A DNA stretch of 31,653 bases from JADFAK01 sp047615865 (GTDB taxonomy: Bacteria; Bacteroidota; Bacteroidia; Flavobacteriales_D; Sanyastnellaceae). Under the pieces are notes generated by a model. It was not told the origin of the DNA and did not search any database. It was given only the letters and a program-made list of their open reading frames with translations. The stretch covers positions 1 through 31,653 of the forward strand of contig JBLHIB010000028.1 in assembly GCA_047615865.1 (NCBI GenBank), read 5' to 3'. Both the position numbers and the translations under genes were made by a program. Positions 1-7,811 of the stretch are shown piece after piece; position 1 is the stretch's first letter, and every line of letters starts with the position of its first letter.

Positions 1-2
1 AT

Positions 3-929
3 TTTGGGATAGCTGGGGGTATTGTTCTCAGCACCGGTAATAAATTAAACTTGGAAACAACTGGTAATTATCCGGATTTGAGTTCTAATTCATTCGACTC
101 TGATTCTAACCTTCTGGCCGTTGCCAGCTTCGTTCCAGATTTAATAGGTGAGAATTTCAGTTTGAATTCGGTAAATGATCTAGTCTTCTTAGAGTTTGAC
201 TTTGTCGCTTTGGGAGATTCACTTGCCTTCAATTATGTCTTCGGATCAAATGAATACGTGGCTTATGTGAACACTGCGTACAACGATGTTTTTGCTTTTT
301 TTCTATCAGGCCCAGGAATCACGGGTCAATACAGTGCTCCTTCAGAATTCCCCAATGGATCAATTAACATTGCAACAATTCCCGATTCTGATCCACCTTT
401 GCCAATCACTGTTAGCTCCGTAAACGACATCTTGAATTTCGAATATTATGTCGACGCCTTTGAAAATGACATTGTCGACCTTAACGGATTTACCACAGTA
501 TTCACCGCATTCCATACTGGACTAATCTATGGTGAGACTTACCACATAAAAATAGCACTTGCCGATGGAAGTGACATAGCTCTAAACTCTGCTGTCGTGT
601 TAGAATCTGGATCATTTATGTGTTTCGTTACAGATATCGCAGATGGAATTTCGGGCGAATACGAAGCGATTGAACAAGGGGATAAGTCTGACGATCTAAA
701 GGTATTCCCTAATCCCTCTAGTGGAACGTTCAATTACTCTTGGTCACAAAGAAATGAGGTTGATTTGAATTTGGTTGATCTCCTTGGGAAAAAGCATTCC
801 ACGATTCGCTTGGTTTTAGGTTCTGGAAAATTTACCGTTCCCGCAGACCTAAGTGATGGAGTGTACCTACTGCAATCTGTCGATTTATGTGTTAATCAAA
901 AGATAGTTATCGAACGTGGCAAAGAATAA
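3..929 (+). CDS. Choice-of-anchor L domain secreted protein with T9SS sorting domain (5' end missing)
   Basis: The reading frame is open from base 3, so the gene starts before the window; the TTG near base 51 is not a real start. The first visible residues (GIAGGIVLSTG) align with GMESGLILSTAG of the next gene, confirming the extension. The body matches the choice-of-anchor L family: LEFDF, GDSLAFNYVFGSNEY, NDVFAFFLSGPGI, FPNGSINIA, GETYHIKIALADGSD. About the last 75 residues are a T9SS type A sorting domain, with FPNPSSGTF near its start and a final beta-rich segment ending in IVIERGKE. Family knowledge predicts export and surface attachment or release by T9SS; the ligand is unknown. It is a tandem paralogue of the gene at 1056 but has a different C-terminal tail. 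308 residues are visible. Confidence 0.88.
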   Translation, partial: FGIAGGIVLSTGNKLNLETTGNYPDLSSNSFDSDSNLLAVASFVPDLIGENFSLNSVNDLVFLEFDFVALGDSLAFNYVFGSNEYVAYVNTAYNDVFAFFLSGPGITGQYSAPSEFPNGSINIATIPDSDPPLPITVSSVNDILNFEYYVDAFENDIVDLNGFTTVFTAFHTGLIYGETYHIKIALADGSDIALNSAVVLESGSFMCFVTDIADGISGEYEAIEQGDKSDDLKVFPNPSSGTFNYSWSQRNEVDLNLVDLLGKKHSTIRLVLGSGKFTVPADLSDGVYLLQSVDLCVNQKIVIERGKE

Positions 930-1055
930 AGGAGAAGAAAAGGAATTCAAGGATGACAGCAGGATTATAGATTTAAACACCCTGTACTTTTTAGTGTTCA
1001 AGGCTTAATGTCTATTTTCCCAATCCAATTGAATTTAGCTTAACACTACTCTATC

Positions 1056-2063
1056 ATGATCAAATTTTCGAAATTAAAGAACAGCGCCATAATTCTCGTC
1101 TGTTCTATTTTATCAGTCGGACTTTCTGGTCAGCTTGTTATCGAACCAAATGGAGAACCCGAAGCGTTGATACAAGAATTCCTTCTTGGCAGTGGAGTCG
1201 TAATTGACAACATTTCATTTAGCGGAGACTGGCTGCAACTCGGCCAGTTTGATGGAGCCGAAGACATTGTAGGAATGGAAAGTGGTTTGATTTTGAGCAC
1301 TGCTGGTGTCTTGGGCAGCATGACTGGTGGAGAGATGCCAATAGGAAATGCAATAGATGGTGATGATGATCTAATGATATTGGCTAACACAGTTCCTGCA
1401 TTGATCGGCCAAGGGTTCTATATCTACGAAGTTTTTGATGTAGCCTCTTTAGAGTTCGACTTTATTCCTCTGGGTGATTCACTTGCGTTCAACTTCGTTT
1501 TTGGTTCAGATGAATACATGGAATGGGTAAACACAAACTACAACGATGTATTCGGGTTCTTTATCTCAGGCCCAGGAATTACTGGCCCTTACCAAGCTCC
1601 AGAAGATTTTCCCAATGGTGCGGCAAACATTGCCTTCATTCCTGAATCTGATCCTCAGCTGCCTATTACGGTTAGTTCGGTCAACGCAGGAATCAACAGT
1701 GATTACTACAATGACAATCAGAACAACGTAGACATTTTTATTGATGGCTATACCGACGTCATTACGGCTTCGGCCAATGGACTCACTGTTGGAGAAACGT
1801 ATCACATGAGATTGGCTATTGCCGACGGATCCGATAACGCCTTTGAGTCTATTGTAATGCTTGAAGCCGGAACATTTAGCAGCTATTTAACCGTTGAGCC
1901 TGGCTCTCCTGGAGATTTCGATGGTGATGGTGACTTGGATGTCGGCGACTTGTTGATTCTTATCGGAGAGATTGGTTGTACTGGCGAAGACTGCGTTGGA
2001 GATTTGAACGGCGATGGAATTGTTAATGTGCTCGATATCCTTGACTTTTTAGGTTTATTCTAA
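1056..2063 (+). CDS. Choice-of-anchor L domain secreted protein with dockerin-like C-terminal repeats
   Basis: A 335-residue protein with a signal peptide at about residues 1-26 (hydrophobic core IILVCSILSVGL, then SGQ). Residues about 50-280 are a choice-of-anchor L domain closely matching the preceding gene: GDSLAFNFVFGSDEY, FFISGPGITGPY, PITVSSVN and GETYHMRLAIADGSD occur in the same order. The C-terminus (about 285-335) is not a T9SS sorting domain. It has two calcium-loop repeats, DFDGDGDLDVGDLL and DLNGDGIVNVLDIL, separated by a segment with Cys308 and Cys313, resembling type I dockerin repeats. Such tails are common in flavobacterial secreted proteins; whether this one sorts, anchors or stabilises is unknown. 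The function beyond adhesion-like surface display is unknown. No clear promoter box was seen in the 126 bp after the previous gene. Confidence 0.88.
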   Translation: MIKFSKLKNSAIILVCSILSVGLSGQLVIEPNGEPEALIQEFLLGSGVVIDNISFSGDWLQLGQFDGAEDIVGMESGLILSTAGVLGSMTGGEMPIGNAIDGDDDLMILANTVPALIGQGFYIYEVFDVASLEFDFIPLGDSLAFNFVFGSDEYMEWVNTNYNDVFGFFISGPGITGPYQAPEDFPNGAANIAFIPESDPQLPITVSSVNAGINSDYYNDNQNNVDIFIDGYTDVITASANGLTVGETYHMRLAIADGSDNAFESIVMLEAGTFSSYLTVEPGSPGDFDGDGDLDVGDLLILIGEIGCTGEDCVGDLNGDGIVNVLDILDFLGLF

Positions 2064-2111
2064 ACTGAGCCCAATCGGCGCCTGATTTGATATTAGTCTA
2101 GATGCATTCAT

Positions 2112-2119
2112 TAGTTTTG
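2112..2119 (+). promoter_or_regulatory. Promoter -7 box of the phytase gene
   Basis: TAGTTTTG matches the Bacteroidota consensus TAnnTTTG exactly and lies 24 bases before the phytase ATG. A TTTG at 2086-2089 could be the -33 element, with 22 bases between. Assigned by pattern only. Confidence 0.5.
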
Positions 2120-2143
2120 CAGTGCAATCAATAGAATCCATAA

Positions 2144-3502
2144 ATGAACAGCTTTCGCCTTATCTTGGTCTGTGCTTGCATTATTGTCTTTGCGCAGGAC
2201 TATAGTGCTCAAGAGACTGTCTTTCCAGTTATTGAAACGGATCCCGTTCTGACAAACAACGGAGCAGATGATCCAGCAATATGGCTGCACCCTACGGATC
2301 CCGATTCTTCTTTTTTCGTAGGCACGAATAAACTGGGTCAAGGCCGACTTGAGTTATACAACCTAGATGGCACAAGATTCTTCTCTACCGTTGATGGAAC
2401 AACCTACAACAATGTAGACGTGATGTACGACTACGTGCTTAATGGTGATACAATAGACCTTGTAGGAGCATGCAACAAGCCCGATACTTCACTTGACTTT
2501 TTCAAAATCGATCCGGATACAAGGACCCTTATCAATATCACAGGCGACAATGATGTTGAGATGACTGACATGTATGGGTTCTCGATGTACAACGACATGT
2601 GCAACGATCTGTTTTACGCCTTTCTTACGCGCCGCACGGCCAATGGAAGAGCTTACCAATATGAGATGATCAATACAGATGAAGGACTAATTGACATCGA
2701 ACTTGTACGTACAATTACCAATCTAGACAGTCGGACAGAAGGCATGGTCGCCGATCCCGTTCTAGGTCACTTTTACATCGCCGAAGAAACAATAGGCATC
2801 TGGAGGTATGGAGCTCGACCTGAAGACGGAGAAGAGCGAGTATTGATAGATTCCGTAAGCGGCCCCAACCTGACGGCTGCAGTCGAAGGTCTTTGCATTT
2901 ACTACACAGGAGATTCTACAGGCTACTTGCTTTCGTCGTCTCAAAATGCGGATGATTTTCAGGTGTATAGACGGGAAAGCGACAACGAGTTTCTAGGCTC
3001 ATTCGAAATTGATGCTTCCGTAAATGTAGATGGAGTCTATCACGCCGATGGCATAGACGTCCTGAGCTATCCATTGGGGTCGATGTATCCGAGCGGTGTG
3101 TTTATTACGCACGACCTATCGAATGATGACGGCTATTCCAATTACAAAACAGTGCACTGGGGTGACATCGCAGATGCCTTGGACTTGGAGATTGTATTGG
3201 ACGTCAATCCACGTGAATTTGCGCTTGGGCTTTGTGACGAAACGGATACTACTGACACGCACATCTACAACCAAAATCTCACCAAAATCACCCTCTTCCC
3301 CAATCCCGTTCGCCACAATTTAACTCTACAAGGTCTCCCCGACCGACTGCTGAACACGCAAGCGCAAGTGTACTCCATCATGGGCGAGGTAGTGTTCAAC
3401 GATCGACTCAAAGGCAATCAGCTCGAGGTAAGTCATTTGCCCGCAGGGCGCTTCATTGTGCGCATTGAAGAATACTTTTTAAGCTTCGTAAAGACAGAGT
3501 AA
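2144..3502 (+). CDS. Beta-propeller phytase with T9SS sorting domain
   Basis: A 452-residue secreted enzyme predicted to remove phosphate from phytate with calcium. Signal peptide about 1-22 (ends DYSAQ). Beta-propeller phytase motifs run in family order: DDPAIW at 42-47, GTNKLGQGRLELYNLDG near 60-76, NNVDVMY at 89-95, RTEGMVADP near 197-205, YIAEETIGIW at 211-220, VEGL at 247-250, SSSQNADDFQVY near 264-275. The C-terminus (about 380-452) is a T9SS type A sorting domain (ITLFPNPVRHNL, LPAGRFIVRIE). Two positions differ from the motifs as I remember them: Met94 where Arg is usual (NN-D-R-Y), and Ala246 where Asp is usual (LTADxEGL). Activity may be altered; this needs an alignment. It stands alone between the choice-of-anchor L pair and a convergent gene. 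Confidence 0.92.
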   Translation: MNSFRLILVCACIIVFAQDYSAQETVFPVIETDPVLTNNGADDPAIWLHPTDPDSSFFVGTNKLGQGRLELYNLDGTRFFSTVDGTTYNNVDVMYDYVLNGDTIDLVGACNKPDTSLDFFKIDPDTRTLINITGDNDVEMTDMYGFSMYNDMCNDLFYAFLTRRTANGRAYQYEMINTDEGLIDIELVRTITNLDSRTEGMVADPVLGHFYIAEETIGIWRYGARPEDGEERVLIDSVSGPNLTAAVEGLCIYYTGDSTGYLLSSSQNADDFQVYRRESDNEFLGSFEIDASVNVDGVYHADGIDVLSYPLGSMYPSGVFITHDLSNDDGYSNYKTVHWGDIADALDLEIVLDVNPREFALGLCDETDTTDTHIYNQNLTKITLFPNPVRHNLTLQGLPDRLLNTQAQVYSIMGEVVFNDRLKGNQLEVSHLPAGRFIVRIEEYFLSFVKTE

Positions 3503-3835
3503 TCTGACTAGTGCAGTTCTTCGTTCGTTCGTTTATCTAGTAAACCGTTTGCAATATCCTTTCCTTTGCCCGCAATCGAAAAATCGCATCTTCGAAATGG
3601 ATGTTACTCTGCAACCAACTGCGTCACTCCTCCTCCATCGGCAGGCTTCAAGAATTAGATCCCTATAAATATAGCCGCTGGCAAATGAATCAATCCATTG
3701 CCTCGTTTTAGCTTAAAGGTGGCTAGGTGACTTCCTTGTGCGTTCAAAAGATAAAAAGTCGTCGACTCCTGAGCGTTGAGCGAATAATTCAAATCTGCGA
3801 CGTAGGGATTCAGGTAAAACTGAACTTGAGCTCGT
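3503..3835. other. 333-bp intergenic stretch
   Basis: Lies between the convergent phytase and Cys-repeat cargo genes. Bases 3604-3835 hold most of the decayed sorting-domain remnant described separately. In 3503-3603 I see no gene, promoter box or convincing hairpin, only a (TTCG)3 run at 3520-3531. Confidence 0.6.
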
Positions 3836-3840
3836 TTACT
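3604..3840 (-). pseudogene. Orphan decayed T9SS type A sorting domain
   Basis: On the minus strand, one reading frame from 3840 down to 3655 translates to a 61-residue stretch with the pattern of a T9SS sorting domain: VQFYLNPYVADLNYSL (in place of the usual FPNP start), TTFYLLNAQGSHLATFKL, GLIHLPAAIFIGI. A TAA at 3655-3657 interrupts it. The same frame then continues FLKPADGGGVTQLVAE to a second stop at 3604-3606, which resembles the normal end of such domains. There is no start codon, and a TGA lies directly upstream at 3841-3843. It overlaps the last bases of the neighbouring cargo gene, which has its own intact sorting domain. I infer the tail of a lost cargo gene. Confidence 0.6.
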
Positions 3841-5308
3841 TCATGAAACGAATCGAATTGACAGAATGTTCAGTTTCAAGTTGAAGCACGAAGAAGCCCT
3901 TGGCTAGATTCTCAATATTCAATTGTTCGCTTTGAGTTGACTCAAACAAACCACTTTGGACCATTTGTCCCTGGATGTTGAATATTTTATACGAATAGAT
4001 GCCTTTGGCCAAACCTGTTACATGAATAACATCCAATGCTGGCAAAGGATGTAATTGAACATTTGACAAGTTTGTATCACCTCCTTCAATACCAATAAAA
4101 AGGATGACGTCGATTTCAAGACATACTTGGGCGCCAATACAACCCTCTGAGTCTGTTTCGATGATACATATTTCATTCGATCCAGACTCGGTCCATTCAA
4201 TCGTTGCCGAACCATCGGCGTTAGAAACAATAACTCCCGAGCTAATTTCCCAAGCATATCCGCTTCCAGCGGTAAATGGATAAGAATAAACTGACTCGCT
4301 ATACTGCATAGGAGCAGCATCACCTGTCAGGTTAAACGTTTCAAGTGCGAAACAACTGCCATCATCATCAGTAGCCAGTGAATTGAAATTGCAAGCAATC
4401 TCATCTGTGCAGCCCAAAACCTCTAAATCATCGCATACTCCATCTTGATCTTCGTCCTCGAAACACTCACCGTCGCAATCGTAAAACTCAGTCTCGTAAA
4501 AACAATCACCGCTATCGTCTGTCGCATCAGGATTGTAGTTGCATCCAAGGCTATCTAGGCAACCTGGAATTTCTAACTCATCACAAATCCCATCATCATC
4601 AGAATCACTCAAACACTCTCCTTCACAGTTGTAATACTGTTCTGGAAAAAGACAACTCCCATCATCACACGTCGAAGTGGAGTCATAGTTGCATGCCCCC
4701 AAAGTGAAGCAGCCTCCGTAAATACAAAAATTGTTGTCTTCAATGGCAAATTCATCGTAGTTACAAGCAGTTTCATCAGCACAACCATAGCCGATAATTT
4801 GTAGATCTACAGCAGTCAAGGTGAGCGGAAATATCGAGGGTATACCAAAAATGGCAGAATGAATACTAAAGTTGAAAACCAATTCGAAGGTTCCTGATTC
4901 TATTGCCGTGCCTTCCAATGCAATGCAATATTGCATATCTGGCAGAAATGAACAATCAAGCTCCATAACACCCATGTTGTTGCACATGAGGACAATACCT
5001 ATATCAGTCAAGTCCACTTCCGAGCCATCTTGAAAAACAGTTACACCATCAAAAGTCAAAAAATCAACATCAAGTCCCAACCCTCCCAATATTGGATCAA
5101 TCTCCCCAGCATCTGTTGGAAAGACAAAATGAAATACATCAGCATACGACTCATTTATAACCCCCGAAGTAAACGCTTCAGATTCATCTCCATTTGGATA
5201 GTAGTCAAAAGCAGCTCCTCCAAAATCAAAATTTGGATCGCATTGGCTAGAAACGGCTGTATTCAAAAAAAGCATAGCCAAAAGGCCTAATAGTAGACTT
5301 GATTTCAT
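3836..5308 (-). CDS. Secreted T9SS cargo with Cys-rich ACN-DDGSC repeats
   Basis: A 490-residue protein with a signal peptide about 1-22 (LLGLLAMLFLNTAVSSQ). Residues about 25-165 are an unassigned beta-rich domain. Residues about 170-320 carry four repeats of the form GC-DE-ACNY-----DD-SC, such as GCTDEIACNFN and GACNYDSTSTCDDGSC. They are interleaved with two acidic segments (DSDDDGICDELE and DEDQDGVCDDLE) that look like calcium-binding thrombospondin type 3-like loops. Residues about 330-405 resemble an Ig/PKD-like domain (YAWEISSG). The end (about 415-490) is a T9SS type A sorting domain, with HPLPALD in place of FPNP. It is probably surface-exposed and disulphide- or calcium-stabilised; its ligand is unknown. 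The gene is monocistronic and has its own promoter at about 5391-5419. Confidence 0.87.
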   Translation of the reverse strand: MKSSLLLGLLAMLFLNTAVSSQCDPNFDFGGAAFDYYPNGDESEAFTSGVINESYADVFHFVFPTDAGEIDPILGGLGLDVDFLTFDGVTVFQDGSEVDLTDIGIVLMCNNMGVMELDCSFLPDMQYCIALEGTAIESGTFELVFNFSIHSAIFGIPSIFPLTLTAVDLQIIGYGCADETACNYDEFAIEDNNFCIYGGCFTLGACNYDSTSTCDDGSCLFPEQYYNCEGECLSDSDDDGICDELEIPGCLDSLGCNYNPDATDDSGDCFYETEFYDCDGECFEDEDQDGVCDDLEVLGCTDEIACNFNSLATDDDGSCFALETFNLTGDAAPMQYSESVYSYPFTAGSGYAWEISSGVIVSNADGSATIEWTESGSNEICIIETDSEGCIGAQVCLEIDVILFIGIEGGDTNLSNVQLHPLPALDVIHVTGLAKGIYSYKIFNIQGQMVQSGLFESTQSEQLNIENLAKGFFVLQLETEHSVNSIRFMK

Positions 5309-5390
5309 GTTAAAATAGAATTGGTAGGCTAATTATTGAAAATCGAACAACATATGAATTTATAGAATCCGACTGCAGTTAAATAATTAG

Positions 5391-5419
5391 CAAAACTAGA
5401 TAATATGTTGACACACAAA
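5391..5419 (-). promoter_or_regulatory. Promoter of the Cys-repeat cargo gene
   Basis: Read on the minus strand, TTTG (5416-5419), 17 bases, then TAGTTTTG (5391-5398) fit the Bacteroidota promoter (-33 TTTG, -7 TAnnTTTG). The ATG lies about 82 bases downstream. This is one of the best promoter matches in the window. Confidence 0.6.
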
Positions 5420-5425
5420 AAGGCA

Positions 5426-5442
5426 CCGTCCGCATTTTGCGG
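5426..5442 (-). terminator. Weak terminator candidate after the EreA/ChaN-like gene
   Basis: On the minus strand CCGCA/TGCGG form a 5-bp stem with a 3-base loop, about 40 bases past the stop codon at 5481. A run of five T follows, but only after a gap of about eight bases, and it overlaps the next promoter's -33 element. Weak. Confidence 0.25.
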
Positions 5443-5480
5443 TCAGCTTATTAATTTATGGAATAAATCCTTTTCTTGTT

Positions 5481-6776
5481 TTACCGGCGCTTCACATCTG
5501 AGAAAACCGCTTCGCTCAGGCTTACGACGTCCAAGTCGGCCTGTGAGATCAGCTTTCGATCGATATTTTTCACTTGGATGACGTAGTTCCCTTTGGAAAC
5601 AAAGGTCGTCTGCTTAAATGCGATATCCGGACCGATCATGAACTGATCAACCGGAATACCATCAGACTCCTCTCCTTTTAGATATACTTGGACGAGAGCC
5701 AATTCGCTGATATCCTTCAAAATCTTTTCAGGAATGAGAACAGGATACCTCACAACCGGGCTAGTAAAACGCAAGAACCAATCTGGTCGGTTATCCACGT
5801 AACTAGTCCGAGGATGAAAAACAAAAATGTCCGATGTCTCATCCTCTTTATAAAACTCCTTGTCATTCTTCAGAACAAAAGGCTCTTTGTTTTTAAACTG
5901 AGTAACAGCCATTTGGTAAAAAGGCGACTCCTTTGTCTTACTAAACTCCTCACAAAAGAAAGTCTGGTTCACAGATAGCACTTTCGCCTTAGACATTTCC
6001 TCTAGCCAGTATACCAATGATTTCTGAGTGCGGTCGACATGCTCAGAACCACAATGAACTATCGTTTTCCCCTTAGATCCATTTACTTTATGCTCAAGTA
6101 ATCTTGCAGCAGCGGCAGAATCACGTTGCGTAAACTCAAACTCTTCATTGTAGTCGTATGGAAGGATCTTATATCCCAATGCCAGCGCCTGACGGATCAA
6201 ATTCGCGTAATTCGGTTCAATGGCCAGTCCGCCAAGGCCTTTATCGATCTTCTTACTATCGTTTACCGATATATCATCTTTAGCCAAAGTCTCGATTGCC
6301 AATGAAGTATACCCCTGCTCTTTCAAGTTTGACAGAAGAGACAAAGTAAAAAGTCTGTGAAATGGCTTATGGTGTGCTTCATTGATCAGCAGGTAGTCAA
6401 CTTTTGACGCGGCTTTGGTGATCTCTGCAACTGCAGATGCAGGCTCATATCCATTCATCCCAGCGAAATTTTGCAAATTCAATAGTCTTGGGGTCATTGC
6501 ATTCTGATCCAACTCCAAAGCCCTTTTGTATTCGCCTACATAAGAGAAATACCAAGACAAACTTTGTTCTGCCAAAGACTGGTGCTCGCCACCTTTGGCC
6601 ATATTCAAGAGTGAATCAGACATGGCAATTGGCAACAAATAATTGGGAGTAAGTGCTTCATCTAAAACACCATCATAAATCTCCTTGCTCAAAGAAATGA
6701 CTTGGATACCTGTAGTATCTTGAGCAGCGGATAAAAGTGTAGTAAGCAAAGCGATAACAACGAAAGAATACTTCAT
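5481..6776 (-). CDS. Secreted EreA/ChaN/TIKI-like protein of unknown substrate
   Basis: A 431-residue protein with a signal peptide (SFVVIALLTTLLSAAQD). Residues about 125-290 suggest the erythromycin esterase / haem-binding ChaN / TIKI superfamily. An early motif NEAHH (Glu133, His135, His136) is followed by His140, then AIET (Glu162), a PYDYN segment (207-210) and HCGSEH (His241, His246). In that superfamily paired Glu/His residues make the active or metal site. Residues 30-100 are helical, and the last 130 look like a beta-rich domain. No sorting domain, so it is probably periplasmic or outer-membrane associated. Neighbours give no functional hint. Superfamily membership is my reading of motifs, not a database result; a macrolide-resistance role should not be assumed. 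Confidence 0.7.
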   Translation of the reverse strand: MKYSFVVIALLTTLLSAAQDTTGIQVISLSKEIYDGVLDEALTPNYLLPIAMSDSLLNMAKGGEHQSLAEQSLSWYFSYVGEYKRALELDQNAMTPRLLNLQNFAGMNGYEPASAVAEITKAASKVDYLLINEAHHKPFHRLFTLSLLSNLKEQGYTSLAIETLAKDDISVNDSKKIDKGLGGLAIEPNYANLIRQALALGYKILPYDYNEEFEFTQRDSAAAARLLEHKVNGSKGKTIVHCGSEHVDRTQKSLVYWLEEMSKAKVLSVNQTFFCEEFSKTKESPFYQMAVTQFKNKEPFVLKNDKEFYKEDETSDIFVFHPRTSYVDNRPDWFLRFTSPVVRYPVLIPEKILKDISELALVQVYLKGEESDGIPVDQFMIGPDIAFKQTTFVSKGNYVIQVKNIDRKLISQADLDVVSLSEAVFSDVKRR

Positions 6777-6910
6777 TCAATTCCTGATTTTATTGGTAAG
6801 TGCTAAAATACATCTCTTTGAATCCAAAAGCTAAATCTGACCGAAAAACAACATTTACCGAAGGTTTGGGCATACGTATGAATAGACAAAGAGTTCTTTT
6901 GTGCAGTCCC

Positions 6911-7642
6911 TTATTTCACCTTGTAAGTGAGCTTCATGGTTATTGAAGCTGTCTTTTCCTTCGAAGTTGTATTGAAAGCACCTCCCCAAGAATAATCTTC
7001 CACTGAGTGCTGACCAGTTATTTGAAATATCCCCATATTGGCTACAGTCAGCTCACTAAGCTGCGCGCCTGAGTTCTCAGCAATTTTTGAAGCACGCAAA
7101 AAAGCATTTTCGGTGGCACGCGAGATCATCTCAACTTTGAGGTCCTCCAATTGCGTGTAATAGTAACGCGGATTGTTGGAATAGACTTGAACTCCTTGAT
7201 GCAATAGCTCCGTTATCTCGCGGGAGACATTCTCGACTTTCTCGACTTTCTTAGACTTCACCTCGACACTTTGGTCCAGCGTGTAGCCTGTGAACTCTTC
7301 ATATAGATAACGCCCTTCATCCGAGTATACGGCTTGGGTGTTCTTTTGTGTATTGACCGAGCCAAAGACAAACTTACTTCTTTCAATCCCCTTGTTCTCT
7401 AAGTACTCGGCAACAAGAGCTTTATCTTTTTCAAGATCTGAATATGCTTCTTTTAGATCAAAGTTCACTTTTGAAAAACTCGCGGTCCAAACAATGAGGT
7501 CTGAGGTGAAATCAGTTTTACCCAGGCCCGTCACCGAAATCGAACCTTCTCTAGCATTCCGATTCATGAAAGCATTTCCAAGCACAAAAGCGGCGAGGAC
7601 AATGGCAATAGAAAATACGACGGCGGGAATATTGTTTTTCAT
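6911..7642 (-). CDS. SIMPL domain (DUF541) protein
   Basis: A 243-residue protein with an N-terminal membrane segment or uncleaved signal (about 7-26, VVFSIAIVLAAFVLGNAFM) and a SIMPL/DUF541 domain over residues 35-243. The family pattern is visible: ISVTGLGKTDFTSDLIVW at the start, a central YTLDQSVEVKSKKVEKV segment, then AFLRASKIAENSGAQLSELTV and a closing ITMKLTYKVK. SIMPL proteins are periplasmic or membrane-anchored and of poorly defined function; some relatives are linked to oxidative stress or outer-membrane complexes. Its minus-strand neighbour at 5481 is 134 bp away, so co-transcription is uncertain. Upstream, TATATTTA lies close to the start and differs from the -7 consensus by one base. 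Confidence 0.85.
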   Translation of the reverse strand: MKNNIPAVVFSIAIVLAAFVLGNAFMNRNAREGSISVTGLGKTDFTSDLIVWTASFSKVNFDLKEAYSDLEKDKALVAEYLENKGIERSKFVFGSVNTQKNTQAVYSDEGRYLYEEFTGYTLDQSVEVKSKKVEKVENVSREITELLHQGVQVYSNNPRYYYTQLEDLKVEMISRATENAFLRASKIAENSGAQLSELTVANMGIFQITGQHSVEDYSWGGAFNTTSKEKTASITMKLTYKVK

Positions 7643-7763
7643 ATGTGCAGTTTGAATTGGATACCTAAATATATAGGATCAACGCGCTGAAACAAAATGA
7701 TATTTTGGGAAACATTTATACGCTCCTGTTTTTCAAGAATTGGCAAGTAAATAGTGAGCAAAA

Positions 7764-7794
7764 GAAAAGCCCTTCAAATAAATGAAGGGCTTTC
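7764..7794 (-). terminator. Intrinsic terminator after the flotillin gene
   Basis: An 11-bp perfect stem, 7766-7776 (AAAGCCCTTCA) with 7783-7793 (TGAAGGGCTTT), and a 6-base loop. On the minus strand it is followed by TTCTTTT. It starts about 18 bases after the flotillin stop codon. Confidence 0.85.
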
Positions 7795-7811
7795 AATTTT
7801 AAGCAAAACAA

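Noticed and set aside
3520..3531. (TTCG)3 run
   Set aside because: Too short and non-coding to support a phase-variable tract.
4350..4800. Repeated DNA segments in the Cys-rich region
   Set aside because: They are diverged coding repeats of one secreted protein, not a mobile element or CRISPR.
6871..6880. 10-bp palindrome CATACGTATG between two minus-strand genes
   Set aside because: Short, single, not near a convincing promoter; can arise by chance.
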